From the NCBI GenBank assembly GCA_035041965.1, contig JAPYMA010002490.1, positions 91,535 through 155,534 on the forward strand: a stretch of 64,000 nt of DNA, written 5' to 3'. Positions 13,901 to 24,878 of the stretch are shown here, one piece after another. The notes beneath the pieces were generated by a model, which was not told the origin of the DNA, did no database searches, and was given only the letters and a program-made list of their open reading frames with translations. Position 1 is the stretch's first letter; each line of letters starts with the position of its first letter. Source of the DNA: Anisakis pegreffii (lineage: Eukaryota; Nematoda; Chromadorea; Rhabditida; Anisakidae). The translations under genes were made by a program, and so were the position numbers.

Positions 13901-16900
13901 TGATTAACTGCTATTGTATTTTCGTTTTGCTCTATTTCAGTATTCCAGTGGCCTTCCACAGCTAATTGTGAAGTTGCTGATTCTGAGATTAAATCTCCCA
14001 TCTCTTGAAATTGTCCGCATCGAAGTTTTCGCATTCTTTCAGCATCATTTTCCACTCCAATATATTCTGCACTCAAACAACGCATTTACTTCATTTCATA
14101 ACATGATGTATTTCCAGGACTGGTTGTTGGTCTCAAAACATTTATAGTAGTGTACATATATCATCGATTTCCACGGCTGCGCAATAAACTTGATGTTTTA
14201 TCATTCTTTTACCTGAGGACTCCGACAAATTTGGATAAGCCGAGCAGTCAACTCAGCGTGCCACAAGTTCAAATAACCGAATCACCGCAAAACAATCGAA
14301 GCAATGATCCATTTAATTCCAAACTGCGAGCATCATATTCACTTAGGGTATCAACTTATTTCTTCAATTGGTTCTTCCGTCCAAAATCGATTCCGATCGA
14401 AAATGCCTCGAACTGAGACAATCCAAATCGAATCCGAGCAAGTTTCCATCAAGAAACTACATGTACATTCGTATCGCCATCCTGATGCACGGCACTCTAT
14501 CAAATGTCATTTATAGTTGCTTTGAATATTTGTATGCTGTTGTATCAACTGCATTAGAGTACGGACTACAACAGGACTTAGAATAGCTTAACCCAGTGAC
14601 ACTGTCGATGTCGAATTGTAAATTAGAATGTTTAAGCGATTTATGAAGATCTGTTGTGCGGATGTTCGCATCGCATGCAGCATATTTTGTTTGTTTCGTG
14701 TTCCGTTCCATTTGATAGAGTCATCAGAATGTCCATTACCTCTTCATACTGCATTCATCTGAACACCAATTACGGAAACTTGAACGAGTCGGCAAAAAAC
14801 GCTTCAAACTGAAATCAGAAAACGTTCAAAAATTCAAAGTGATAACCTAAGAGATCAGTAATGTCGATTTCGCCATAAACACTAAATAATGCGAAAAGAG
14901 AAGGTTGATGGCATGTTCTCATCATGAATGACTGTGTGCAATTAAGACTTGAATAACAAGTCATTCCAATGGATCATTAATTAATTCATCTCATTTGTAA
15001 TGAATTCTTTCGTAAATGTTCACATAACTTCGTTCATTTTTCATTGAACTGTAAGTGTACTAACACTATGTGTAATACTACAGTGCACAATGTGCATGAC
15101 GAAATAAGTGTGGATTTCAAAACAACTAGTCTATTTCATAACGTAATAAATACCATTATCTGCATCAATCTGTTGAAAAATGCACCGATGATAGCCAAGC
15201 ACGTGAATACTGTCAATTTTAAAGACATGTGCATGAGCATGTTTTTAAAATTGAGAGCATTCACGTGCTTGGCATTCTGGACATGAACATTCTAGACTGA
15301 CTCTGGAATCATTCGATTCGAAGAATCAAAATCCACCTTAAACCCATAAAAACATCTACCTTTATATAGTTGTCGAATTGTGTTGAGCAATAATCCATAA
15401 TAACAATACGGGAAATGCTCTAGTAAGTCAGATTTGTCGAACCGTTCACGAAGCTTCCATTCGAGGAGGAAATTTCACTTATAATTGAGCGATTTTATTC
15501 ACAAACCTCATCACATTGAACAATTCTGAACAAGTCGGTGAACTGGATTCTGAGCCAGATGCACTTCAATGAGCACTTGTCTGTTGATTACGTTATTGTG
15601 AAAAGTGATCATTGAGATGAAGTGATTCGAATGAATTTTTCAGAATATGAGTATAATGTCATCGGTTCTGGAGACGGCGATGCTGCAAACCACCCGAAAG
15701 CGTTCGAACACAACTGGAAGTTATCCGGGTATCTTAGATGATTACGAGTTCAACAGCAAGATAGCAAATCAACATCAAGAACAGTCACAGAATACTTTGA
15801 AACCTTTGTGTGAAACGTCACCAAAATCAATCAGTATAAGAGATTTACGATGCGGTTCAAGTAATTACATGTTATCCGAAAGTGTTGAAGAAGAAGTACC
15901 GCGAGTTCACTATATTCTCGGTGAGTATTTTTTATGTGAATTATCAATTTTCTTAAATTTCAAATACAATCATACACGCCTTCGTGCAAACTGTGCTATT
16001 CTTTTGGTACTTTCAGTTCATGTATTGCATTTTTCATTATTCCACCTCTGACTTGCATGACTACCCATTGATTCGTTATCGATGATGCAGTGTTATGCAT
16101 CTTTATTAGCCTGATCAGTTCAAACTCATCACATCTGAATGCATAAGCCGACTGATGAAGAAGCTCACTTGCAGCAAGCATGTTTTTTGTTCCAGTTATA
16201 ATCTTGATTCGACTATTTGCTTTCAGAACGATCATGTGTCCTTGTTGATCGAAACAAATCGTTCAAACGACGTCTTAATTTTGGCACACTCCTGTTGACA
16301 GAAACGTCAGTGAGCATTTCTTGCGGTTCCGTATCAATTTCGTTACTAGTTCTTATGAGCTCCTGTAATGAAACCAAGAGCATGAGGAAAATGAGAGCCG
16401 AGTAGACACTACTATTGTTTCCCAGCTACATTAATACAATAATCACGTTGCGGCTATGAAATTCACCTGTGCAACTGTTGCTTTACATGAAGTATAGTGC
16501 ATTTTTCTTCCATTCAAACTCATTACATCTGAATTACTCTTTGTAAGCGCAATCTTTAGAAACAAATGCTTACACCTAATGAGAAGCACTTTCTGGAGCT
16601 GTTATAAGCTGATACATACGACCTGCATTGTGCAAATACCTATCAGTTCACGTCACAGTTGTCGAGTAGTACTGATAATAGAGTGTTCATAATATTCATC
16701 GATCCCAATTTTCAGAGAAATGCTATTCAAACACAGTCTATGCAGTTCTAGCGGTCATATTCTGAACGGGAACGCGAACGAGATTATTTGCATGCCATAC
16801 GATGAAGTGCAGAAAATCACAAAGGTTTGTTTTTGGCCAATTGATTGCTTCGCGTTATTTGCGTTCAGTTGTTCACCAGCTCTATATGACACTGCACAGC

Positions 16901-17283
16901 GATTACGAAACATTCCTTCAGCTTTATGCAAATCACAAGTTTGGTGTGCATGCAGTCGCGAGTGTACGTTGTCGTATGAGAAAAACGACATCATTGCCGA
17001 CTTAGCGATGAACAAAATGTGTTTTGGTGATGAGATTTGGTTTGATTCGGGTCATGTTAAATTTTGATGGTTGCAACGAATGCGAAACTGCAGTGGATAT
17101 GAGGCAACTAAAATCTGATTTCAGGTACACTGTATGACACCATGGCCTGGACGAGCTATTGAAGTGCGATTGGAATCCAAGAGGAAGCCGTTACAATTCG
17201 TTGGCATCACAAAAAGAGATGAATTCTTTGACACTGCCATTGAATTAGCCAGTCAAGCCGGTGTCAACCTCAGCATCTCATAA
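4926..17283 (+). CDS. GRAMD4: GRAM domain-containing protein 4 homologue
   Basis: Thirteen exons: 4926-5061, 10007-10115, 10779-10827, 11386-11662, 11865-11956, 12243-12337, 12682-12831, 13641-13750, 14118-14347, 15644-15920, 16227-16305, 16716-16824, 17125-17283. All phases match and the sum is 1872 nt (623 aa; human GRAMD4 is 578). Recognition rests on the conserved LFMWKRPETTKQ block (about residue 304), RFPRLRNKLD after a hydrophobic stretch, and a C-terminal GRAM domain (about 520-615) with GTLLLTET and FVGITKRDEFFDTAIELA. Hydrophobic segments lie near residues 206-249, 317-340 and 341-355. Family members are membrane proteins at ER or mitochondria linked to cell death signalling in mammals; a role here is inference. 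A 92-residue Ser/Thr-rich linker (15644-15920) precedes GRAM. The first intron is 4.9 kb. Exon 3 is the least certain: a Ser-rich frame continues past its donor, so an alternative longer exon is possible. Confidence 0.9.
5062..10006 (+). other. GRAMD4 intron 1 (4.9 kb)
   Basis: By far the longest intron in the window, phase 1 on both sides. I see no nested gene on either strand. The frame at 5702-5995 is Asn/Ser-rich low complexity. A pyrimidine-rich low-complexity tract lies at about 7098-7250. Confidence 0.7.
7098..7250 (+). repeat. Degenerate TTCTGTTCT-rich tract
   Basis: Repeated short units of the form CTGTTCTGTTCTATT and CTGTTCTGTTCTCG make a pyrimidine-rich low-complexity stretch inside GRAMD4 intron 1. 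The open frame across it (7080-7301) is a by-product of the repeat. Confidence 0.5.
12832..13640 (+). other. GRAMD4 intron, 0.8 kb
   Basis: Intron between the exons ending EKVN and beginning LFMW. No RNA gene, repeat or nested frame is evident in it. Confidence 0.6.
14348..15643 (+). other. GRAMD4 intron, 1.3 kb
   Basis: Phase-0 intron between the exon ending with SYSLR and the Ser/Thr-rich linker exon. Its one notable content is the 80-nt hairpin at 15194-15273, described separately. Confidence 0.6.
15194..15273 (+). ncRNA. miRNA-precursor-like hairpin in GRAMD4 intron
   Basis: Two 36-nt arms (15194-15229 and 15238-15273) are reverse complements at 33 of 36 positions, around the 8-nt loop TGCATGAG. 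The three differences are one A-C mismatch, one G-G mismatch and one G-U wobble, spaced as in miRNA precursors. The base of the stem is GCCAAGCACGTGAAT. It lies on the sense strand of the GRAMD4 intron, so it could be processed from the host pre-mRNA. No mature miRNA I know matches either arm. A young fold-back MITE is the alternative; no target duplication is obvious. Confidence 0.45.
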
Positions 17284-17363
17284 AATTAAAAACAAATTTG
17301 TTAACTACAACTTCATTCATTACCCATAATGAAATCATTTGTACAGTTGTAACTTATAATGTA

Positions 17364-17369
17364 AATAAA
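17364..17369 (+). terminator. GRAMD4 polyadenylation signal
   Basis: AATAAA 81 nt after the GRAMD4 stop codon, and before the convergent MCEE gene begins. Confidence 0.7.
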
Positions 17370-17731
17370 CATTTGTTTATGGCAATATTCTGCAATTCAA
17401 ACACTACATCATTGGTGCTTATAGCAATGGTCTGTGTAAATCTTGATATGAACCGATCAACTCAAAGCTGAATAAAAAGCGAGAATAGCACTCACAATCC
17501 TGTGTGTAGCATGTAATGTTTCCAAGAAATAACATATAAATTTCCAATTGTTTTCATCGGATTCACTCTGTTCTCACAGCACAATTCATAAATTGTTTCA
17601 AGTCAATTTATACCACATTTGCAAATCACTGACTTTCCACTATTGATGAAAATCCGCTAACGATTAATTTTTCATTTATAATAAGTTGTTCATTTTGTAA
17701 CGTTTTCATACGATGGACATAAATCGAAATT

Positions 17732-17737
17732 TTTATT
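17732..17737 (-). terminator. MCEE polyadenylation signal
   Basis: AATAAA on the minus strand, 78 nt past the MCEE stop codon. It leaves about 360 bp between the two convergent 3' ends. Confidence 0.65.
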
Positions 17738-17814
17738 GAGCATTTAAAACCTCTTCGAATAATGATGCATTTAATATGAAACTATGTCGCACAATGTTAC
17801 GATTGCACATCAAA

Positions 17815-19104
17815 TTACTTCTGTTCGAGTTCATGAACCACATTGCCCGTATCGTCAGGATTCAAGAAAATCACTGGCTTGCCGTGAGCACCAATTTTCG
17901 GCTCTTCCTCTTGCGTTCTAATGCCCATACCTCTGGCGGCTTTGATTGCCTGGAATGTATTTTCTCTCAAATTGCAGCAATGTCTCTCGACCGTACCACG
18001 GCCGGTTGGCTTTCCGAACGTTTAGATGTTCGGCAACATGATATGATCATCAATATAATGTCTTGCAATGATTTTCTGAGAACGCATCAACACATAATGA
18101 GCAGAAGGTGTTTGAATGGTTCGAATAAGGAATGCTTGAAGTGCGAGTGTTCCATACCTTGTGAATATCTTCGACTTCAATGCAGATATGATGCAATCCA
18201 CCTCCTTTGTGTTCTTTCAACCATGGCATAACTGGACTGCTATCTTCATACGGGAATACAAATTCGATTTTTGTATTCGGTAATTCAACGAATGCCGTCT
18301 TAACACCCCATTCTGGTACAGCCTTCAAGTGTCGCAGTTTTAAAGCGTTTTTTTGCAAAAACTTTGATATTATATGCTGAATACTAACTAGAATTCAATG
18401 CGCACCCTTAATTATAAGTAATTACATTCCGGCGGAATGGGGCAATAAAATTGACTAAATTCAAACCTCACACATTTGTATGCCTTTCTTTCAACCTTTC
18501 TTATTAGTCACTTGCTGATTATTTCATGAAGATGTACTCGTTTGATTTATTGACTCTATTGATGTGATTATTGAAAAGAATGAGGATAACCGAAACTGCC
18601 TCATACCTTTGATTCGCTTACATTCGCGCCGAGACCGATATAGAATTGACGAGATTTCTCAATGTCTGGAGTGATAATAGCGACATGATTCAAACGTCCA
18701 AGGAGTCCAGCCAGAGGATGTGCGCTGAATTTCTGTAAACAAATTTCAATTGTTCACTACATGAACCATTTTGTAATCGTATCATATCATATCATCGTTT
18801 GTATGTTTCGTTATTGTTGGGTCGCATGAAAAAGAGTCTAGTACTTTTCAGTAACTAGATATGAGCACTTAACGTTCACAAATATCCGCAATCATCTCGA
18901 TATCTCATGTTGCTTTCATTCGTAGATATGCAACAACGATGGATCAAGCAGCAACCAGGTATTGCATATAACAGTTGTATTTGATGCGGTTTAACTCGAC
19001 ACTTTAAGCTTCTTTCGAGCCCCATCTAGGTTAAATTAACTCACCCTTATTGCAACAGTTCGAAGAGCTGGAGCGCAGTTAACGAGTACCCTTGCGGAAT
19101 TCAT
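17815..19104 (-). CDS. MCEE: Methylmalonyl-CoA epimerase, mitochondrial
   Basis: Four exons, all phase 0: 19045-19104, 18607-18732, 18158-18322, 17815-17949 (161 aa; human 176). The enzyme interconverts the R and S forms of methylmalonyl-CoA in mitochondrial propionate breakdown. It is a glyoxalase/VOC-fold metalloenzyme. The first 20 residues (MNSARVLVNCAPALRTVAIR) are basic and lack acids, as in a mitochondrial targeting peptide. The VOC core starts LGRLNHVAIITPDIEKS (His36 is a predicted metal ligand), continues through KIEFVFPYEDSSPV and GGGLHHICIEV (His106/107), and ends with the diagnostic KIGAHGKPVIFL and VHELEQK (Glu157 region). The long antisense frame at 17776-18231 is a shadow. The gene is convergent with GRAMD4. 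Confidence 0.97.
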
Positions 19105-19111
19105 TGTGAAA

Positions 19112-19113
19112 CT
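19112..19113 (-). promoter_or_regulatory. Splice acceptor 7 nt before MCEE ATG
   Basis: On the minus strand TTTTTGTTTGCAG is followed by TTTCACA and the start codon. Spliced-leader acceptor is the simplest reading, since no upstream coding exon exists. Confidence 0.65.
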
Positions 19114-20999
19114 GCAAACAAAAAATTGTGAATGTAATTATTTTGAGTACGATACAATTTTTTTCTCGCGGCGAATGTGAATAATGCAACAATTTCTGGT
19201 GTAACTAATTTTCGATTCATATTTCAAAGTGATCACTTGCATGAATGAAATGATGAAAGAATAAAGCATCGTAGTTCACACTCTCTCTATCAGAACACGA
19301 TCATCAGAGTGAATGCCATAATACCTTTCACGAGTTGATTGAGAACACTTGCCTATTGCATCAACATCAACAAAAGTGCATATAGTCTCATGTCGAAGGA
19401 ATCAAAAATTGATTGTTTGATTTATTTGTTTTTAGATAAAAAATCGAAACTAAACAATTTTTTCCATTCACAACTAATCAATACTATAAGCCGCATTACA
19501 TCTTATAAGAATTAATTATGAACTGTATCAGTGAAACCATAAACTCATAATACGGAGACGAATTGTAATGAATATTCAGAGGCTTCCGATACAAATTGTT
19601 GTGTTTGTTTCGGTTAAGACCGGAATTCCACTCACACCCAGATCCTGAACATCTCGGAATTCAACATCTTATCAGTATATTATGATCTGATGCCTTTGCA
19701 GAACTTGCAACTTTAGTGATACAGTTTCAAGATAATCACGAAACAAAACAGCTGTTGTTCAGACGTTTGCTGTGAAACCAATGAGAACGTTTCCATACAT
19801 ACGTCTCGATGACTGAACGACGAATAGCAGTTGTTCCTACGTGATATTCCCATTTGAAAAAACACTTCAACCCGCAATGCGAACACACTTTGTAACAATC
19901 ACAATCGACCGAACGTCTGCCCATTCACAAGCATCGATCAATGAATTCACAGAAATCTTCCAGTATTTGACGTTTATCGTAGATATGGGCAAATCGAAAC
20001 TTCAAGCATTTATTACAAAACAATAAGATCTTGAATTTGAATGTGACAATTTGTGACTTCAACAATTGTTATTCATCTCGTTCTCACGACATCAATTTAT
20101 TGAATCGAATTTTTCCTCATCAAAACTGAATGCATACAACCTATAATAGGAACAGTCCGTAGCAGTGGCTATGAAAAAAGGGCGGATACCTTTGCATAAC
20201 TCCCAAATATAGCAGCAGAATAAGTGAATCAGGAGTGCTGCCAGCAAGCAAAAACAAAAAATTGAAAATTTCATGCAAAACGAAATAATTTTATGGCGTG
20301 AATTAGGCAATAAAATCATTTATTCAACAACTGATAAAATCTTTTGAAATATGATGAAGAAATTCTTTACCGTAGTTTCAAAATCAAATTTCAACACTCA
20401 ATATTTTCGGATCGCCATTCAGCGCAGATATTCATCTGCACTGAACGCAAATCTACTCGCTGGAAATTACGTGGTATACAAACGATTACGAAACCATAAG
20501 TCATAGAAGAAAATACAAAATAACAGCACAACAACAAATCAGGACAATGCTTGAGTGTTGCTGAAAGCATTGATGAAGTATTATCTGTTAGACAAGCTTA
20601 AATGGAACCAGTGCACTGTTATCGAACTGATAAGAAGCACTGTCCAATAGACATTGTCTGTGCACACGCAAACAATAACTCTAAAATGAATTCTCGTTTT
20701 GCTGTTCAACAGTTGTTACACACACTCAAATATCAACTGAATTTTTTACTCACTTATTTGAGTATCGATCACTGAAGTGATCGATCGAACCAACCATCTT
20801 GAAGAATTTTGTTGCCAACTGAAAGACATCGATTGAAGGCCACAATTCAGACAAATACTTTAGTATTGCAGGCTCCAAACTTGAATTCAAGAGGCAGTTT
20901 TTAGCAAATGCATTCACTCCTTTTTGACGTTTGCTTCCGATGTTTTTCCTTGATGATCATGTTTTTTGGTTGCCTAAAGCTCGAATCATACCATCTCAA
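19114..20999. other. Intergenic, upstream of MCEE
   Basis: No supported gene. A short minus-strand frame at about 20092-20274 would begin with a hydrophobic signal-like segment (MKFSIFCFCLLAALLIHLF), but it has no partner exon and no recognisable family. Confidence 0.4.
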
Positions 21000-21003
21000 A
21001 CAA

Positions 21004-21690
21004 TGGCAAATAACTTTGCGATGGTCACGATTTCCTGTGAAAACCTGAGAGAACCGTTACCATGAAGATGGTAACCACGATTGTGCTATAGTCATGTATA
21101 TATTGATCAATATGTTGATACAATGTATATGGATGAGCGCGACTGCGCTATTTGAGCTAAGCTTTAGGAAAATAATTATATCTCCTTAAGTAAGCAGAAT
21201 TGCTCAGCAAAATATATGATATTCCGAATTCAGGGGTTCTGGAGAATCGAATGGTGCAGAGAAATTGATATGTTGCTGGGCAAACCTGAAAGTACGGTAG
21301 GCTCGAAGATGGTCACCCTTACAGCATTGAGAAAACAGCTATATCTCCTCATCTAATCATAACTGCTCGGCAAAACATAGGATACGCTGAATCTAGAGGT
21401 TCTGAGGAATCGACTGCTTACGAGAAATTGATACGTCACTGGGCAAACCTGAGAGTACAGGTATCTTGAAGATGGAACCCCTATAGCATTGAGATAGATT
21501 TATGAAAATAGCTATATCTCTTCAAGTAAGCAGAATTCAGAAGCAGTAAGCAGAACTCTGCAAAACATATGGTATTCTGAATGTAAAGGTTCTACTGAAT
21601 CTAATGGTGCACAGAAAATGATATGATACTGGGCAAACCTGACAATGCGGTTAATCTGAAGATGCTGCCCTTATGCTGTGTAAATGAATT
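21004..21690 (+). repeat. Diverged tandem repeat, four units
   Basis: Four related units of roughly 160-240 bp share the cores GGGCAAACCTGA and GAAGATGG, as well as AGAAATTGATAT and AGCTATATCTC. The GAAGATG landmark falls at 21064, 21305, 21468 and 21658. Units are well diverged, with indels. A fifth, very weak copy may reach 21890. No frame is conserved between units, so this looks like an old minisatellite or satellite remnant rather than coding repeats. Confidence 0.6.
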
Positions 21691-21899
21691 TTTTGATCAA
21701 TACAGGTACAAACGAACGTTGGCAAGTAACCGAGATACCTTCAGAAATCCTACTGTTCCTCTGATGATAAGCGGAACTGTCCAACAAAATATATCATTAT
21801 GAAAGTGCAGAATCTGGAAATTCCGGTGATGTGAGGAAATCGATATCGTAACGTTGCATAACAATGGTCGTGATCCTTCGAGCTGAAGTAAATTTTTTG

Positions 21900-23320
21900 A
21901 AGAGATCGTTTCTGCCCATCTAAAGCTTGTTGTTGCCAATCAGAATTTTTGAGTGACTATATATCTACGTTCAGAGAGTATTCAGTCTCAAGTTCGCGTT
22001 TCGCTCTTCCAAGACAATTTCCATGAACAAATTTCTTTCTGTACGCTTCAACATACTCAGTCATCCAACAAATAATTTTTACTGCGATAAGAATGAACCG
22101 TTCACAATTAAAAGAACAGAGATACAATTAAAAAGGATGCAATTAAAATGATCAACATGCATAGCATGTTATGGCGCGTTCATACACATATCACTTGAAG
22201 CATAAACAGATTACAAAAAAATCAAAAGAAATGAGATAAGACAAGCAAAACGTTCAAACAATTCACTCCATTGAAACATCTCCTTTCCCATGTAGTAACT
22301 AACAAAAAACATTCAAGAGAACGCTCAACTTCATCAAAACAATATGCAAGCAACCAGACAGTCAATCTCTGATTAATCCATCGACAAATATGAGCTGCTG
22401 GTGAAATATAGAACTCATTTTCAAGGTATTTCTTAAAGCAGTCGTTAAAATTTATCCAATAAGATATGAATATGCCTTTGCATGGATTTCTGCATAAAGA
22501 CCATCATATTCATACAAATAACTGCATTTGCAAATCAAACGTTAACTCTCCATGTACATATATACAGATAAAATTGAAACAGACATCTAAATGAAAAACG
22601 GACGAAGTATTCCACAGCGACAGAAAATCACGAAAATGCAATACTGCGTAACATTTCTAACAGAAAATGCGTTCGAATCAAATTTCTCAACCGGCTATAT
22701 AACATTTCGCAGAGTTCAAATTATTTAGCGACCGTAGGTGGAAGAGAGGATGATCGAATGTGAGTTTTGAAATATGTACGCAAACAGTGCGTAACAATAA
22801 ACCAGGTTAAAAACATGAAATACTATCATGATTACTCGAAAAACGCACGCAGCGGTCTATTCTCGAAAACATAAATCCTTTGCCACACAATTATGCATTC
22901 CGAAGAGATGAAGCCAACACTGTATCCAATAAAATAATTACAAAAATCTCATTGAAGTCGGAAGAGTTGTTCATCTGCTTACAGCTGTTCTAGGTTTAGC
23001 ATACCGAATATGAAGCGTTCGTGAGATAGATTTGAACTCACTCATTTGAAAATGCTTAATTTCAGCACAACCATCCTATTAAAAGAAGTTGATCTGACGT
23101 ATTCGTTAATCAAAATATGTTCTATATCAGATTTTGACTGATTCTGCTCATGTTTGTTTGTATTTTCTCATTTCCATTAAATAAACGCAGTTTTCTTTCA
23201 GCTGCTTACGATGAATGGTCACGTTCTCTGAATCAAAATGAAACTCTCAACTAGCTGCATCACACCACGCTGGCAAATGAGATTAAAACGAAGCGACTGT
23301 AACTTGTATGTATGAGATTT
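21900..23320. other. Intergenic, downstream of CHAF1B
   Basis: AT-rich with no gene that I can support. It includes whatever 3' UTR belongs to CHAF1B, which ends at 23328. Confidence 0.4.
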
Positions 23321-23327
23321 CATCCAT

Positions 23328-24835
23328 TCAATCAATTGTGACAAGAGGTACTGACTCCAACTGTACACGCTTCTTCGCTTTCTTCTCTTCAGTGACCGGT
23401 GTAAGCGTTGTTTGCGATTCACTATAAAATTATACAAAGTGACGAGTGAAAACTGTATGGGAATTTCAGAACAACGTTTCAAAACATAAAATAAAAACAA
23501 AAGCAAAATCTAATTACAACCATAATTATACAATAACTTACGTCGTTAATGAGCCAGCTGATTGTGTTTGTTTGTTTTCAACTTTTGCATCAACTGTTGG
23601 CGATTGTTCCGGTTTTGATAGGTATTTGAACAGGGTGTTCTTAGGACGTGATGGAGTTGCCGTCTTATTTGAGTCTCGACTTCGAACGGGTGTCAGGTTT
23701 GATTTTGGAGTTACAGCTGTTTTCGCTGTATCCGCGCTTGCCGCTGTTTTGCCTGGAATTTTTTCGGTTGCAGTATAGCAAACTAAAATCAGTGAACCGC
23801 GGAAAACATTGAAGTTAAATTTCTAATACGAAATCAGTTGATCGTTTGGCGCTGTAAGGGCTTTCTGGTTATTTCCAGATACTTTTTTAAGCAGACGGGA
23901 CTGACATTTCCTTGAATACATATACTGATTTAAAAAAACAGCTGATGGCGTTGTAAAAGTAACCTTCATTCTCTGTGGATACATCCGCTTTTGGTGTTCT
24001 TTTGGGAGTTTTCCTGGGCAGAATTATCTGTGGAGAAGGCGGCGGCTCTGGTATCTCTTCGATCAATTCACCCAACGAAGACTTTGTGAATCTGAAAGTA
24101 TTCCATGAAGGTTTGCAATGAATAATATCACGGGATTTCTTTCCTTAAGGAGGCTATAATTTTCCAGAATTAGAAAAATGTCTCATTTCCATGAACCATT
24201 ATGACCACAAAAATTTCTTCAATCAGTAGCTAAGAAAACTTAAAGTACAAAGCAATGCTTCATAAATAATTGAATCAAGACGTATAATATATTATTCACA
24301 TACCTTATGAAACTGCAGTAACCTTCTAACGATGAGACCAGAAGGATTTTTCCGTCACTGCTCCACGCTAGGTCAGTTAGTGTATTGTAATGAATATTGC
24401 CAACATAGGCAAACGGTTTCACACACTGACTATCATAAATTATTACCGAATCACTGGTTAGCACAGCCCAGACGGTTCGATAATCAAATCTGAAATACAC
24501 ATACTGACATTGCCACATTCAATAATAATGCGAACGACTAAAGATCTTGCGAGGTTAGAGAATATTTGGAAATAGACATAAACTGAATAAACAAACATAA
24601 GGTTCTGCAAAAAATAGAAACCAAAAGAAACAAACAAACTCACCCTAAGGCATTCTCTGAGATGTCACTTCGCAATTTATATGTGACCGGGCTACACGCT
24701 ACTCTCAAAGTCGGTTTTGGTGAAGGTAGAAAGGCATACGGTCGATCTCTTCAAAACATTATCGCATACAACATTGCAATTCAAAACATCTATCGTAGAT
24801 GAAATAAATATGTATTGGGAATATAAATACTATTG

Positions 24836-24878
<43 letters not shown>

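Noticed and set aside
17776..18231. 151-codon plus-strand open frame
   Set aside because: It lies antisense across the last two MCEE exons, whose conserved protein sequence explains the openness.
20092..20319. Short minus-strand frame with a signal-like hydrophobic start
   Set aside because: One hydrophobic run in AT-rich DNA is weak evidence; no second exon or family resemblance was found.
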